Shown: positions 26,241 through 34,313 of the stretch, one piece after another
Numbering within the stretch: position 1 is the first letter of the stretch
How the letters are laid out: every line of letters starts with the position of its first letter
Source: an uncultured Sphingomonas sp.
GTDB lineage: Bacteria; Pseudomonadota; Alphaproteobacteria; Sphingomonadales; Sphingomonadaceae
Assembly (NCBI RefSeq): GCF_913776855.1
Contig: NZ_CAJYQD010000033.1
Coordinates: forward strand, 56,243 to 120,242
Direction: 5' to 3'
DNA length: 64,000 nt
Position numbers and translations under genes: made by a program
The notes under the pieces: model-generated
What the model was told of the DNA's origin: nothing
Seen by the model: only the letters and a program-made list of their open reading frames with translations
The model's database searches: none

Positions 26241-27767
26241 TTAGTGCGCCGCCCCCGGTGCGGGCGCGCGCCGCGGGCGCGGGGCCAACCAGATGATCAG
26301 CGCCGCGCCGGCAAAGATGATCGCCGAGAGCAGGAACATGTGGTTGATCGCCAGCGTGCTGCTTTCCTGCGTCACCGTCCGCTCGATCACGCCGCGCGCC
26401 TGTTCGGTCGAAAAACCCTGCGCCTGCAACGCCTGCGCCGTCGGATCGGCGTTCAGCCGCGACACCATCTCGCTGCGCGCGACGGTCATGTTGTCACCGT
26501 ACAGCGTCATCGAAACCGACGTCCCGATCGCGCCGGCCATGGTGCGCAGGAAACTCATGACGCCCGCTGCCGATGCCGTTTCCCTCGGCTCGACCGCGCC
26601 GAGCGCGATGGTGGTCAGCGGGATGAAGAAGAACGGCATCCCGAACCCCTGCACGATCTGGGGAAAGGCGAGCGTCCAGAAATCCGCACCCGTCGTCCAT
26701 TGCACCCGCAACAGATTGACCGCCGCGATCCAGAGAATGCCGAAACAGACCAGCGCACGCGGATCATGCTTCTTCAGCATCCTGGCGACGAAGGGCGACA
26801 TGATAACCGCGCCCATCCCGTTGAACGCCGTGGCATAGCCGGCATAGGTTGACGTGTAGCCAAGGCTGGCCTGCAACCATTGCGGGATCAGCACGACCGA
26901 GGCGAAGAAGGTCCCGAACGCGAACGACAGCGCCGCGACCGCGACCGTGAACCCTCGGTGGCGGAACACGCGCAGGTCGACGATCGGCTGCCGCTCGGTC
27001 AGTTCCCATACCACGAACACCGCCGCGCCGACCGCCGCGATCAGCGCGAGGATGACGATCGTCGGGTCCTCGAACCAGTCATGCTCGCGCCCGATGTCGA
27101 GCATGATCTGCAGCGCGCCGATCCACAGGATCAGCAGGGCAAGGCCGATCTTGTCGACCTTCAGCTTCTCGCGCTTCGTCTCGGCGGGTTTCAGCAGGCG
27201 GAGCGCACCGAACACGCAGAAGATCGCGACCGGGATATTGATGAAGAAGATCCAGTGCCACGACCAGCTGTCGGAAATGGTCCCGCCCAGGATCGGGCCC
27301 AGGATCGGCGCAGTGACGGTGGTCATCGCCCACATGCCCATCGCCTGACCGTGTTTTTCCTTTGGAAAGATGCGCAGCAGCATTGTCTGGGTCAGCGGCA
27401 TCAGCGGGCCACCACACAGCCCCTGCCCGATCCGCGCGACGACGATCATCGCGAGGCTGGTCGACAGCCCGCACAGGATCGAGAAGACGCCGAAACCGAT
27501 CATCCCGAACACGAACGTCCGGACCGTCCCGAACCGCCCGGCCAGCCACCCGGTCAGCGGTACGCAGATCGCCTCCGCCACGGCGTAGGAGGTGATGATC
27601 CACGTCCCCTGGCTGGTCGAGATGCCGAGCGACCCGGCGATATGCCCGACCGAGACGTTGGCGATGGTCGTGTCCAGCACCACCATGAAGTTGGTCAGCG
27701 CCAGCACCAGCCCGGCCAGCAACAGCTTCGTGCCGGTAAAGGGTTTGAAATCATCCTGGCCGGTCAT
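26241..27767 (-). CDS. emrB: EmrB/QacA-type multidrug efflux pump (DHA2 MFS)
   Basis: A 508-aa, 14-TM transporter. Family marks are FMVVLDTTIANVSVGHIAGSLG in TM1, WIITSYAVAEAICVPLTGWLAGRFG, RIGQGLCGGPLMPLTQTMLLRIFP, and motif C region GPILGGTISDSWSWHWIFFINIP. It is the inner-membrane part of a tripartite drug extrusion system with EmrA and NodT. ATG 27767 was taken over an ATG 147 bases further out, since the latter runs through the repeat-rich gap. Last gene of the operon. Confidence 0.92.
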   Translation of the reverse strand: MTGQDDFKPFTGTKLLLAGLVLALTNFMVVLDTTIANVSVGHIAGSLGISTSQGTWIITSYAVAEAICVPLTGWLAGRFGTVRTFVFGMIGFGVFSILCGLSTSLAMIVVARIGQGLCGGPLMPLTQTMLLRIFPKEKHGQAMGMWAMTTVTAPILGPILGGTISDSWSWHWIFFINIPVAIFCVFGALRLLKPAETKREKLKVDKIGLALLILWIGALQIMLDIGREHDWFEDPTIVILALIAAVGAAVFVVWELTERQPIVDLRVFRHRGFTVAVAALSFAFGTFFASVVLIPQWLQASLGYTSTYAGYATAFNGMGAVIMSPFVARMLKKHDPRALVCFGILWIAAVNLLRVQWTTGADFWTLAFPQIVQGFGMPFFFIPLTTIALGAVEPRETASAAGVMSFLRTMAGAIGTSVSMTLYGDNMTVARSEMVSRLNADPTAQALQAQGFSTEQARGVIERTVTQESSTLAINHMFLLSAIIFAGAALIIWLAPRPRRAPAPGAAH

Positions 27768-27814
27768 GCCGACTGCTCCTTCTTGAAGGTTTCCCTCCAA
27801 CCCGGCTTTCCCCG

Positions 27815-27894
27815 CACCCCCGCGCAGGCGGGTGTCCAGGGCCAAGCACGAACCGTATCCTGTCGGACTCTGCCCCCCCCGCCTGCACGGGGGT
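27815..27894. repeat. Pair of inverted copies of a GC palindromic element
   Basis: Two copies of an element in opposite orientation: ACCCCCGCGCAGGCGGG at the left, and CCCGCCTGCACGGGGGT at the right, which is 16/17 identical to the first when reverse-complemented. They fill much of the 147-base gap between emrA and emrB. Each copy is itself partly palindromic, and together they could form a long hairpin in the emr mRNA. The pattern resembles dispersed intergenic palindromes of sphingomonads. Confidence 0.6.
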
Positions 27895-27914
27895 ACGGTC
27901 CGGCGCAGGGCCAC

Positions 27915-29069
27915 TTACCGCCCCGAAACGTCCACCTCGGCGGTCATCGACAGTCCGACGCGCAGCGGATGTGCCGCAAGTTCCCTAGGGTCCAGCGCGA
28001 CGCGGACCGGCAGGCGCTGCACGACCTTGATCCAGTTGCCGGTCGCATTCTGCGCCGGGATCAGCGCAAAGGCAGATCCGGTGCCGCCGGAAAAGCCGAC
28101 GACCCGCCCGTGATATTCGACATCGTCGCCGTAAAGGTCGGAAGTAAGCTTCACCGGTTGGCCAGGCTTTACCTTGGTCAGCTGCCCTTCCTTGAAATTG
28201 GCATCGACATAGGCGCTGTTGACCGGGACGATCCGCATCACCGTGGTGCCGGCGGCGACGCGCTGGCCCACCTGGATGGTCCGGTTGGCGACAACGCCAT
28301 CGATCGGCGCGCGGATGACGGTGCGGTCGATGTCGAGCTGCGCTTGGCGCACCCGTGCCTCCGCCGCCAGCACGTCCGGCGCGCTGTTCGACGTAGCGCC
28401 CTGGATCAGCGCCTGGTTCGCCGCAAGATTGCCCGCCGCCGCGCTACGCTGCGACGCGGCCTCCGCCACCGCCGCGCGGGCCTGCGCCAGCGCGGCGCGG
28501 GCCGATGCCAGCGCATTCGTCGCGGCGGTCAGTTCGTCGCCCGACACCGCGCCATTGGGGGCAAGCTTCTGCCTGCGGTTGTAATCGACCTGTGCCTTGT
28601 CATACGCCGCCTGCGCCGATGCCGCCTGCGCGCGGGCACTGACGATTTCCGCACCCTTTGCCTCGACCTGCGCCGACAGCGCGCCGCTGGTCGCGGCGGT
28701 CTGGCCGAACTGGCGGCGGGCCTTGGCCAGATCGGCCTGTGCCGTCGCCAACGCGATGCGTGCGTCGCTGTCGTCCAGCCGGACCAGCACGTCGCCGCGC
28801 TTCACCATCTGGGTTTCCGACGCGCCGATCGCCACGACCTGTCCGGCGACCATCGGCGTGACCTGGGCAGTTTCGGCACCGACATAGGCATTGTCGGTTT
28901 CGACATAATGGCTGCCGACCAGCGTGTACCAGCCGCCATAGCCTGCCCCGGCGATCAGCACGACGGCCGCGATGCCGGCCAGCCATTTCTTGCGCTTGGT
29001 CGGGGCGGCGGTGTCCGATGTGGCCTTGGCATCGGCGAAGCTGCGGTCGGCGGGATCGGCATCAGCCAT
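27915..29069 (-). CDS. emrA: EmrA-type membrane-fusion adaptor
   Basis: A 384-aa HlyD/EmrA family protein. One N-terminal membrane anchor (KKWLAGIAAVVLIAGAGYGG), then the typical SHYVETDNAYVGAETAQVTPMVAG, lipoyl halves split by a long Ala-rich coiled-coil hairpin (residues about 105-215), IRAPIDGVVANRTIQVGQRV, and a terminal beta barrel. It bridges EmrB to the NodT-type duct across the periplasm. Its start overlaps the nodT-like stop by 8 bases. Confidence 0.92.
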   Translation of the reverse strand: MADADPADRSFADAKATSDTAAPTKRKKWLAGIAAVVLIAGAGYGGWYTLVGSHYVETDNAYVGAETAQVTPMVAGQVVAIGASETQMVKRGDVLVRLDDSDARIALATAQADLAKARRQFGQTAATSGALSAQVEAKGAEIVSARAQAASAQAAYDKAQVDYNRRQKLAPNGAVSGDELTAATNALASARAALAQARAAVAEAASQRSAAAGNLAANQALIQGATSNSAPDVLAAEARVRQAQLDIDRTVIRAPIDGVVANRTIQVGQRVAAGTTVMRIVPVNSAYVDANFKEGQLTKVKPGQPVKLTSDLYGDDVEYHGRVVGFSGGTGSAFALIPAQNATGNWIKVVQRLPVRVALDPRELAAHPLRVGLSMTAEVDVSGR

Positions 29070-30531
29070 GGGTCGAATCCTTCTCATTGCGCTGCGCGGT
29101 CGCCGGTGCGGAGAAACCGCCACCCAGCGCGCGAACCAGTGCGACATCAAGCGTAAAGGCGCGTGCCTGCAATTCGGTGACGGCCCGGCGTGCCTGCAAC
29201 ACGCGGTCCTGTGCGACCAGCACGTCGGTGAAGCGCGACAGTCCGCCTTCGAAACGCAGCCGTGCCACATCGTACCCGGCCTGCGCATCGGCCAGCGACT
29301 GTTGCGATTCCCCCAGCCGCGTGGTCAGCGCGCGCTGGCTCACCACCGCATCGGCGACCGCGCGATAGGCGTCGGTGACGGTGCGGTCGTAATCGGCGAC
29401 CGCCGCGTCATAGCTGCCCCGTGCCACGCGGTAGCGCCCCTGCAGCTGACCGCCGCGAAAGATCGGCAGGTTGATCGCCGGACCGACGCTGCCCGTAGTC
29501 GATCCACCGTTGATGAGGTTGCCAAGGCCCAGCGACTGCAGGCCGAACACCGCCGAGAGGCTGATCGAGGGATAGAAGTCGGCGCGCGCGACCTTGATCC
29601 GGCTTGCCTCCGCCTCGACCCGCGTGCGGGCCGCCACGATATCGGGACGACGGGCGATCAGGTCGGTGGCGGCGCCCGCCGGCACGCCGCGCGGGGTGAT
29701 CGTCGCGGCGGGCGGGGTGATCGACAGGCCGCGATCCGGCCCCTTGCCCAGCAGGGCGGCGATCCGGTTGCGGGTCAGCGCGATCGCCTCGTCGGTCGCG
29801 GCCAGATCGGCGCGTGCGGCCGGCACCGCCGACTGCGCCTGTTTCAGCTCGGCACGAGTGTCCAGCCCACCGGTCACGCGGTCGGCGGTCAGCGTCGCAG
29901 TCTGTTGCCGCACCCCCAATGCCGCCTGCGCCACTGCGCGTTCGGCGAACAGGCGGGCAAGGTCGGCATAGGCGTCGGCCACACTGGTCGACAGGGTCAG
30001 CGCGACCTGCGCCCGGTCGAGTTCCGCCGCCGCCCGGTCCGACCGCGCCGCCGCATAGGCCGCCCGGTTGCGGCCCCACAGGTCGAGGTCGAAGCCCAGT
30101 TCGCCCTGCACGCGCCCGGTATCGTTCCACCCCTTCGGCACGAACGCGGCGGGGATGCCGTTATTATAGCTCTGCTTGGTCGCCGCGACATTGCCGGTGA
30201 CGTCCAGCGACGGCAGACTTGCGGCACCGGCCTGCTGTGCATAACCCTCCGCATGCGCCACGCGCGCCGTCGCCGCGGCCAGATCGGGCGATCCGGCCAG
30301 CGCCTCGGCGATCAGCGTGTTCAGCTGCGCATCGCCATAGCCCTGCCACCAATCCTGGGCAGGCCACGAAGCGTCCCCGGTTCCGGCAAGGCTGCGCCCG
30401 GTTGCGAACGACGCGGGGGTCGCCACCTCGGGCGTGGGGCCGAGCTGCGGCACGCTCGCGCAGGCGGACAGGAGCAGGATCGACAGCGGTGCCATGCGGC
30501 GCGCTGCATCCCGGAAGGTCGATCGGGTCAT
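29062..30531 (-). CDS. NodT/OprM-type outer-membrane efflux lipoprotein
   Basis: A 489-aa RND/MFS outer-membrane factor. Lipobox at Cys24 (LLLSAC). Two OEP domains with the family motif WWQGYGDAQLNTLIAEALAGSPDLAAATARV near the N-terminus, DLWGRNRAAYAAARSD, and RRPDIVAARTRVEAEASRIKVARADFYPSISLSAVFG. First gene of the nodT-emrA-emrB operon, divergent from the TetR gene. The start at 30531 matches the lipoprotein signal. Confidence 0.9.
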   Translation of the reverse strand: MTRSTFRDAARRMAPLSILLLSACASVPQLGPTPEVATPASFATGRSLAGTGDASWPAQDWWQGYGDAQLNTLIAEALAGSPDLAAATARVAHAEGYAQQAGAASLPSLDVTGNVAATKQSYNNGIPAAFVPKGWNDTGRVQGELGFDLDLWGRNRAAYAAARSDRAAAELDRAQVALTLSTSVADAYADLARLFAERAVAQAALGVRQQTATLTADRVTGGLDTRAELKQAQSAVPAARADLAATDEAIALTRNRIAALLGKGPDRGLSITPPAATITPRGVPAGAATDLIARRPDIVAARTRVEAEASRIKVARADFYPSISLSAVFGLQSLGLGNLINGGSTTGSVGPAINLPIFRGGQLQGRYRVARGSYDAAVADYDRTVTDAYRAVADAVVSQRALTTRLGESQQSLADAQAGYDVARLRFEGGLSRFTDVLVAQDRVLQARRAVTELQARAFTLDVALVRALGGGFSAPATAQRNEKDSTHG

Positions 30532-30541
30532 GGCGAAAACC

Positions 30542-30555
30542 GTACTAGGGGGTAC
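30542..30555. promoter_or_regulatory. TetR operator copy 1 (GTAC-N6-GTAC)
   Basis: GTACTAGGGGGTAC lies 11 bases in front of the nodT-like start. The pattern GTACnnnnnGGTAC is repeated 59 bases away. It is a candidate binding site for the divergent TetR regulator. Confidence 0.6.
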
Positions 30556-30585
30556 GCTTCGCCCCATGATCCTGCACCTTGCACC

Positions 30586-30591
30586 TGTCAA
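30586..30591 (-). promoter_or_regulatory. Likely -35 element of the efflux operon promoter
   Basis: On the minus strand the six bases read TTGACA, a consensus -35. It is placed between the two GTAC palindromes. A clear -10 is not seen at 17 bases spacing (CATGGG), so the promoter may need help or use a different spacing. Confidence 0.4.
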
Positions 30592-30600
30592 GATTTTTCT

Positions 30601-30614
30601 GTACCCGGCGGTAC
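30601..30614. promoter_or_regulatory. TetR operator copy 2 (GTAC-N6-GTAC)
   Basis: GTACCCGGCGGTAC lies 5 bases before the TetR start codon chosen here. Binding there would block tetR and, with copy 1, the divergent efflux promoter. The two copies bracket the -35 hexamer at 30586-30591. Confidence 0.6.
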
Positions 30615-30619
30615 AGTTT

Positions 30620-31312
30620 ATGACCGATACCGACTGCCGACCGCTGGGCAAACGGGAAGCCCGCAAACAGGATCGCCGCGACGCGATCGTCGCCGCCGCG
30701 CGCCGGTCCTTCCTCGAAGACGGCTATGCCGCCACGTCGATGTCGGGCCTGCTCAAGACGCTGGGCGGATCGAAGGCGACGTTGTGGAGCTATTTCCGCT
30801 CGAAAGAGGAATTGTTCGGCGCCGTCATTTCCGACGTGACCGCCGCGTTCCGGCAACAGGTGCAGGGCGAACTGCTGACGCCGGGCGAGATGGAGGGAAC
30901 GCTCGTCAATTTCTGCCGCAGTTTCATGAACAAGACCGCCCATCCCGATGCGGTTGCGGCATGGCGCCTTGTGGTCGCGGAAAGCGGCCGTTTTCCCGAA
31001 GTGGGCCAGATCTTCTACCAGCAGGCGGCGGGCCATATCGAAAGCGCCCTGGCCGCCTATCTTGCCGAAGGGATCAATGCCGGACGGCTGCGTGACGAAG
31101 GCGCAACCGACATGGCGCGCGTGCTGATCGGCATGACCGCTGCACAACAGAACCGCCGGCTCTGGGGCGTTGCGGCGGCCGGATCGGAGGAGATGGACGT
31201 ACTGGCCCGCCGGTTCGTCGGCTATTTCCTCCGCCTCTTCGCGTTGCCACCGATGACACCGTCCCTAACCCCGGACCGCACCCAAGTTGAAGGTAGTTGC
31301 GCTGCGAACTGA
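30620..31312 (+). CDS. TetR-family repressor of the efflux operon
   Basis: A 230-aa regulator. The N-terminal helix-turn-helix reads AIVAAARRSFLEDGYAATSMSGLLKTLGGSKATLWSYF, followed by the KEELFGAV helix and an AefR-like C-terminal ligand domain. It is divergent from nodT-emrA-emrB, the usual arrangement for a local repressor. There is no good ribosome-binding site before ATG 30620. An ATG at 30566 is in frame but would place an operator inside the coding region, so 30620 was chosen. Confidence 0.88.
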   Translation: MTDTDCRPLGKREARKQDRRDAIVAAARRSFLEDGYAATSMSGLLKTLGGSKATLWSYFRSKEELFGAVISDVTAAFRQQVQGELLTPGEMEGTLVNFCRSFMNKTAHPDAVAAWRLVVAESGRFPEVGQIFYQQAAGHIESALAAYLAEGINAGRLRDEGATDMARVLIGMTAAQQNRRLWGVAAAGSEEMDVLARRFVGYFLRLFALPPMTPSLTPDRTQVEGSCAAN

Positions 31313-31435
31313 CGCTGGTCGCGCCGATGGGTGCCGGTGCCCCGCACGGCAGCCTTGTATCGGACGGCAGGACAGGACCGGACAGATCGGCTACCGATCG
31401 GTTCGAACCTCGCCCTTCTTCTAAGGATTCGCACC

Positions 31436-32491
31436 GTGCGGCATCACCATTTGCTGTTGGCATTGACCATGACCCTGGCCGCCCCCGCGGTCGCCCAGCC
31501 GATCGCGACGGGTCAGGCGTCGACGCAGGCGAAAGCCTCCCCTGCCTCTGGGGCAACCTCGGCATGGCGCACGGCGTCACGGCTGCGGCGCGGAGTCAAT
31601 ATCCTCGGCTACGATCCGCTCTGGCGCGACCCGGCCAAGGCCCGGTTCCAGACCCGCCACTTCCAGATCATCAAGCAGGGCGGGTTCGACTTCGTTCGGG
31701 TCGTGCTGCAGTCGTTCGACCATATGGACGCGCAGAACCGGCTCGATCCGCAATGGCTTGCGACCCTCGACCGGGTGGTGCGCGAAGCGACCGCCGCGGG
31801 GCTGGGGGTTATCATCGACGAACATGATTTCAACATCTGTTCCGACGCCCCGGACGCCTGCGAACCCAGGCTGATCGCCTTCTGGACCCAGATCGGGGAA
31901 CGGTACCGGAATGCCCCCGACACGGTGCTGTTCGAGCTGCTGAACGAACCGCACGCGCCCTTGGACAAGGCACGCTGGAACGCGATGCTGCGCACGTTGA
32001 TCCCGCTGGTCCGGGCAACCAACCCGACACGCACGCTGGTGATCGGACCGACGCGGTGGAACAACCTGGAGGAACTGTCCGGCCTCGAACTGCCGAAGGC
32101 GGACCGCAATATCCTGGTGACCTTCCATTCGTACGAACCGTTTCGCTTCACCCATCAGGGCGCGCCATGGGCAAAGGATATGGTCGGCGTAAAGGACGTG
32201 CCGTTCACGGCCGCCGACGAAGCGCGGATCAAGGCCGATTATGACAAGGTGGCTTTATGGTCGAAGGCCAATGATCGCCCGGTGTTGATGGGCGAGTTCG
32301 GCGCGTACGAAAAGAGCGGCACGCCAATGGCGGCGCGAGCCCGCTATACCGCGACCGTTCGACGCGAGGCGGAGGCGCATGGCTTTCCCTGGGCATATTG
32401 GCAGTTCGACAGCGACTTCATCGTGTACGACATCGATCGCGACCGGTGGGTGGAGCCGATCCGGCAGGCCCTTGTGCCGGTTCGGCAATAA
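31436..32491 (+). CDS. GH5-family cellulase-like secreted glycosidase
   Basis: A 351-aa protein with GTG start and AAGGA 8 bases upstream. Signal peptide VRHHHLLLALTMTLAAPAVA-Q. The (beta/alpha)8 domain shows RRGVNILGYDPLW, FDFVRVVLQSFDHMD, the acid/base Glu171 in FELLNEPH, HSYEPFRFTHQGAPW and the nucleophile Glu287 in LMGEFGAYE. Sequence features differ from the first GH5 in the window, so they are not recent duplicates. Probably periplasmic or secreted. It follows the tetR gene by 123 bases; not clearly part of that operon. Confidence 0.9.
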   Translation: MRHHHLLLALTMTLAAPAVAQPIATGQASTQAKASPASGATSAWRTASRLRRGVNILGYDPLWRDPAKARFQTRHFQIIKQGGFDFVRVVLQSFDHMDAQNRLDPQWLATLDRVVREATAAGLGVIIDEHDFNICSDAPDACEPRLIAFWTQIGERYRNAPDTVLFELLNEPHAPLDKARWNAMLRTLIPLVRATNPTRTLVIGPTRWNNLEELSGLELPKADRNILVTFHSYEPFRFTHQGAPWAKDMVGVKDVPFTAADEARIKADYDKVALWSKANDRPVLMGEFGAYEKSGTPMAARARYTATVRREAEAHGFPWAYWQFDSDFIVYDIDRDRWVEPIRQALVPVRQ

Positions 32492-32559
32492 GTGGTTCCT
32501 GCCGCCAAGGGACCTGCGCTTGGCGGGCGGCCGGGCGCGCAGCTTGCGCCCGCTCGCCG

Positions 32560-33339
32560 TTACAACCTGATCCCCAGCTGCAATCCTGCGCTCGCGTCGG
32601 GCGCTCCGCGGCTAAGCCCGGCGCTACCCTGAACGCCCAGCGACAGGCGGTGCGAAAGGTTCGTCTCCAGTCCGGCAGCTACCTGTTCCCGATCGGCGGC
32701 AGCGGCACTGATGCGCGATGCGTGGTTGTAGGACAGGCTGACCTCCGCCTCGCGCCCGACCCGTAACGCGACACCACCCCGCGCGGTCGTGACATTTTCC
32801 AGTCGATAGGCCGCGGGTTGGCCCACGACGGTGTAGCCCAGCGCCGCGAACGGCGTCAGCTTGCCGGGACGCGCGACCTCCGCACCGACGGAGAAATCGG
32901 CCCTGCCGGTCCCCAGCCCGCGCGCCGCCGACGCGGTCGGCAACTTGGCGGCGGTGGTGACCGCCAGCGCGACATGGTGCTGGCGTGGCTCGACCAGTTG
33001 CACCGACGCACCGATCGTCGCATCGCCCAGCCCGCTGCGCTGCTTGCGGGTGGCGGGGCGTGTCGGGTCGATCAGGATAGGCAGGCCGAGCGGACCGCCG
33101 GCCACCACGATATTCTCGGGCGCATCGACACGGACGACCGGCAGGTTGGCAACCACGCCAACCCGCTTGCGCTTCATCCGTACGCCGATCGACGCGCTCG
33201 ACGTATCGATCCGCTGGCCGGTACCGAACCTGCCGCTGCTATGATCGAGGCCGGTCGATACCGTCGTCTGCGCGGCGGCCGGCGTCGTACAGAGCACTAG
33301 CAAGCCCATGACCGCTCGGCGCAGCATCGTTCTCGACAT
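32560..33339 (-). CDS. Predicted outer-membrane beta-barrel protein
   Basis: A 259-aa protein. Signal peptide (VMGLLVLCTTPAAA-Q) and a mature part of alternating hydrophobic/polar strands ending in LQLGIRL, with many short amphipathic beta-strands (LTPFAALGYTVVG, GGVALRVGREAEVSLSYNH), as in transporter-like barrels of the phenol-degradation/MetA type. Function unknown. A good ribosome site (AGGGGG) lies before ATG 33339. Its promoter region faces the DUF1826 unit and includes the Zur-like palindrome, 142 bases upstream, so zinc control of this gene is possible but less likely than of the rightward unit. Confidence 0.75.
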   Translation of the reverse strand: MSRTMLRRAVMGLLVLCTTPAAAQTTVSTGLDHSSGRFGTGQRIDTSSASIGVRMKRKRVGVVANLPVVRVDAPENIVVAGGPLGLPILIDPTRPATRKQRSGLGDATIGASVQLVEPRQHHVALAVTTAAKLPTASAARGLGTGRADFSVGAEVARPGKLTPFAALGYTVVGQPAAYRLENVTTARGGVALRVGREAEVSLSYNHASRISAAAADREQVAAGLETNLSHRLSLGVQGSAGLSRGAPDASAGLQLGIRL

Positions 33340-33480
33340 CGTTTCATTCCCCCTTCGCGATCATGTTCGTGACGGGAACGAGCGGTGAGCCGGGTTTAAT
33401 CCCGGAAGGTTCGTGCGACCGGGCGCGGCATCGCCAAGGGGCGGACGCCAGGTAGCGACCGTTACTACCGTTTTCCAATC

Positions 33481-33501
33481 AAATGTTATGTGATACCATT
33501 T
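33481..33501. promoter_or_regulatory. Candidate Zur operator
   Basis: Two 9-bp arms, AAATGTTAT and ATACCATTT (8 of 9 complementary), are separated by GTG. This matches the layout of the bacterial Zur box (AAATGTTAT...ATAACATTT with a 3-base centre). It lies 30 bases before a 41-codon ORF coupled to the DUF1826 gene. A TTTTCC/TACCAT promoter with 17-base spacing would overlap it. Confidence 0.65.
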
Positions 33502-33530
33502 CATCTCTCTAAAACTGTGATGGTGTGCCG

Positions 33531-33656
33531 ATGAAAGACCCTTTGCGTGCAATCGAACCATCGGGCGAGGCAGCCATGGCGTCGGACGCTCCCCGCGCGC
33601 CAGACGATGTAAGCCCGCCATCGCCGCTTGGTCTGCGTGGGACGAAAGCGGCATGA
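33531..33656 (+). CDS. 41-codon ORF translationally coupled to DUF1826 gene
   Basis: ATG at 33531, TGA at 33654-33656, giving a 41-residue peptide (starts MKDPLRAIEPSGEAAM, ends GLRGTKAA). Its stop overlaps the next ATG as ATGA. It is acidic/Pro-rich with no hydrophobic stretch and no metal-binding motif. It may be a regulatory leader or a small protein, or just an upstream reading frame feeding ribosomes to the DUF1826 start. No strong ribosome site is visible before it. Confidence 0.4.
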   Translation: MKDPLRAIEPSGEAAMASDAPRAPDDVSPPSPLGLRGTKAA

Positions 33657-34300
33657 CCCTCGCCGAACGAATTCGTGCCGATAGCAACCACGTCGCTTCG
33701 TGCGACGATGCCGACATCCTCGATATGATCCGCGAGGAGGGCACCAATCTCGCGATCTGGGAGCGACGGATCGGCCCTTCCCTGCCCGACTCCCGCCGCT
33801 GGCCCGCGATCGACGACATCGGATTGACGACACCGGTGTGCGATGTCGATGCCGCCCTACGGACCGCGCTGGCCGCGGCCGACTATCCATCGGCATGTGT
33901 CGCTGCGCTCGCCGACGATATCGGCCTGCTTGCGACCAGCGTCGCGCGGATCGCCGGTTGCGATGCCGTGTCGATCCGGCTGGAGATCGTCGAAACCGAT
34001 GCCTGCCGGCGCTTCCACGCCGATCATGTCACGGTGCGCCTCATCACCACCTATGCCGGTCGGGGGACACAGTGGCTGTCGGATGCCGATGCCGCGGCGC
34101 TTCGACGCGGTGTCGACCTTGCCGATCTCCACATCCGGTCGCTCGCGCCGGGCGATGTGGCGCTGTTCAAGGGGCTGGGCTGGGCGCCTGACGGGGCGAT
34201 CGTCCATCGATCCCCTCCGATCACCGCCAGTGGCGAACAGCGGCTGGTTCTGGTGATCGACCCAGCTCCGTCGGGCAAGCAACCGATGGCATCGCCCTGA
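33653..34300 (+). CDS. DUF1826-family protein
   Basis: A 215-aa protein. The central part (RLEIVETDACRRFHADHVTVRLITTYAGRGTQWL) and the end GDVALFKGLGW...IVHRSPPI are the DUF1826 signature. The HADHV...RGTQWL run resembles a cupin-like metal site. In other bacteria DUF1826 genes are, to my recollection, found beside Zur-regulated COG0523 metallochaperones; no COG0523 gene is in this window. With the Zur-like box upstream, a role in zinc-starvation response is plausible. Starts inside the ATGA overlap with the 41-codon ORF. Confidence 0.8.
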   Translation: MTLAERIRADSNHVASCDDADILDMIREEGTNLAIWERRIGPSLPDSRRWPAIDDIGLTTPVCDVDAALRTALAAADYPSACVAALADDIGLLATSVARIAGCDAVSIRLEIVETDACRRFHADHVTVRLITTYAGRGTQWLSDADAAALRRGVDLADLHIRSLAPGDVALFKGLGWAPDGAIVHRSPPITASGEQRLVLVIDPAPSGKQPMASP

Positions 34301-34313
34301 TCGCATCGCCCCG

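Noticed and set aside
26880..29156. A 758-aa plus-strand ORF over emrB/emrA
   Set aside because: Antisense frame of the Ala-rich adaptor and transporter genes; no coherent domain.
32534..32553. GC hairpin (GGGCGC / GCGCCC) between convergent genes as terminator
   Set aside because: Short stem and no T-tract on either strand; too weak to list.
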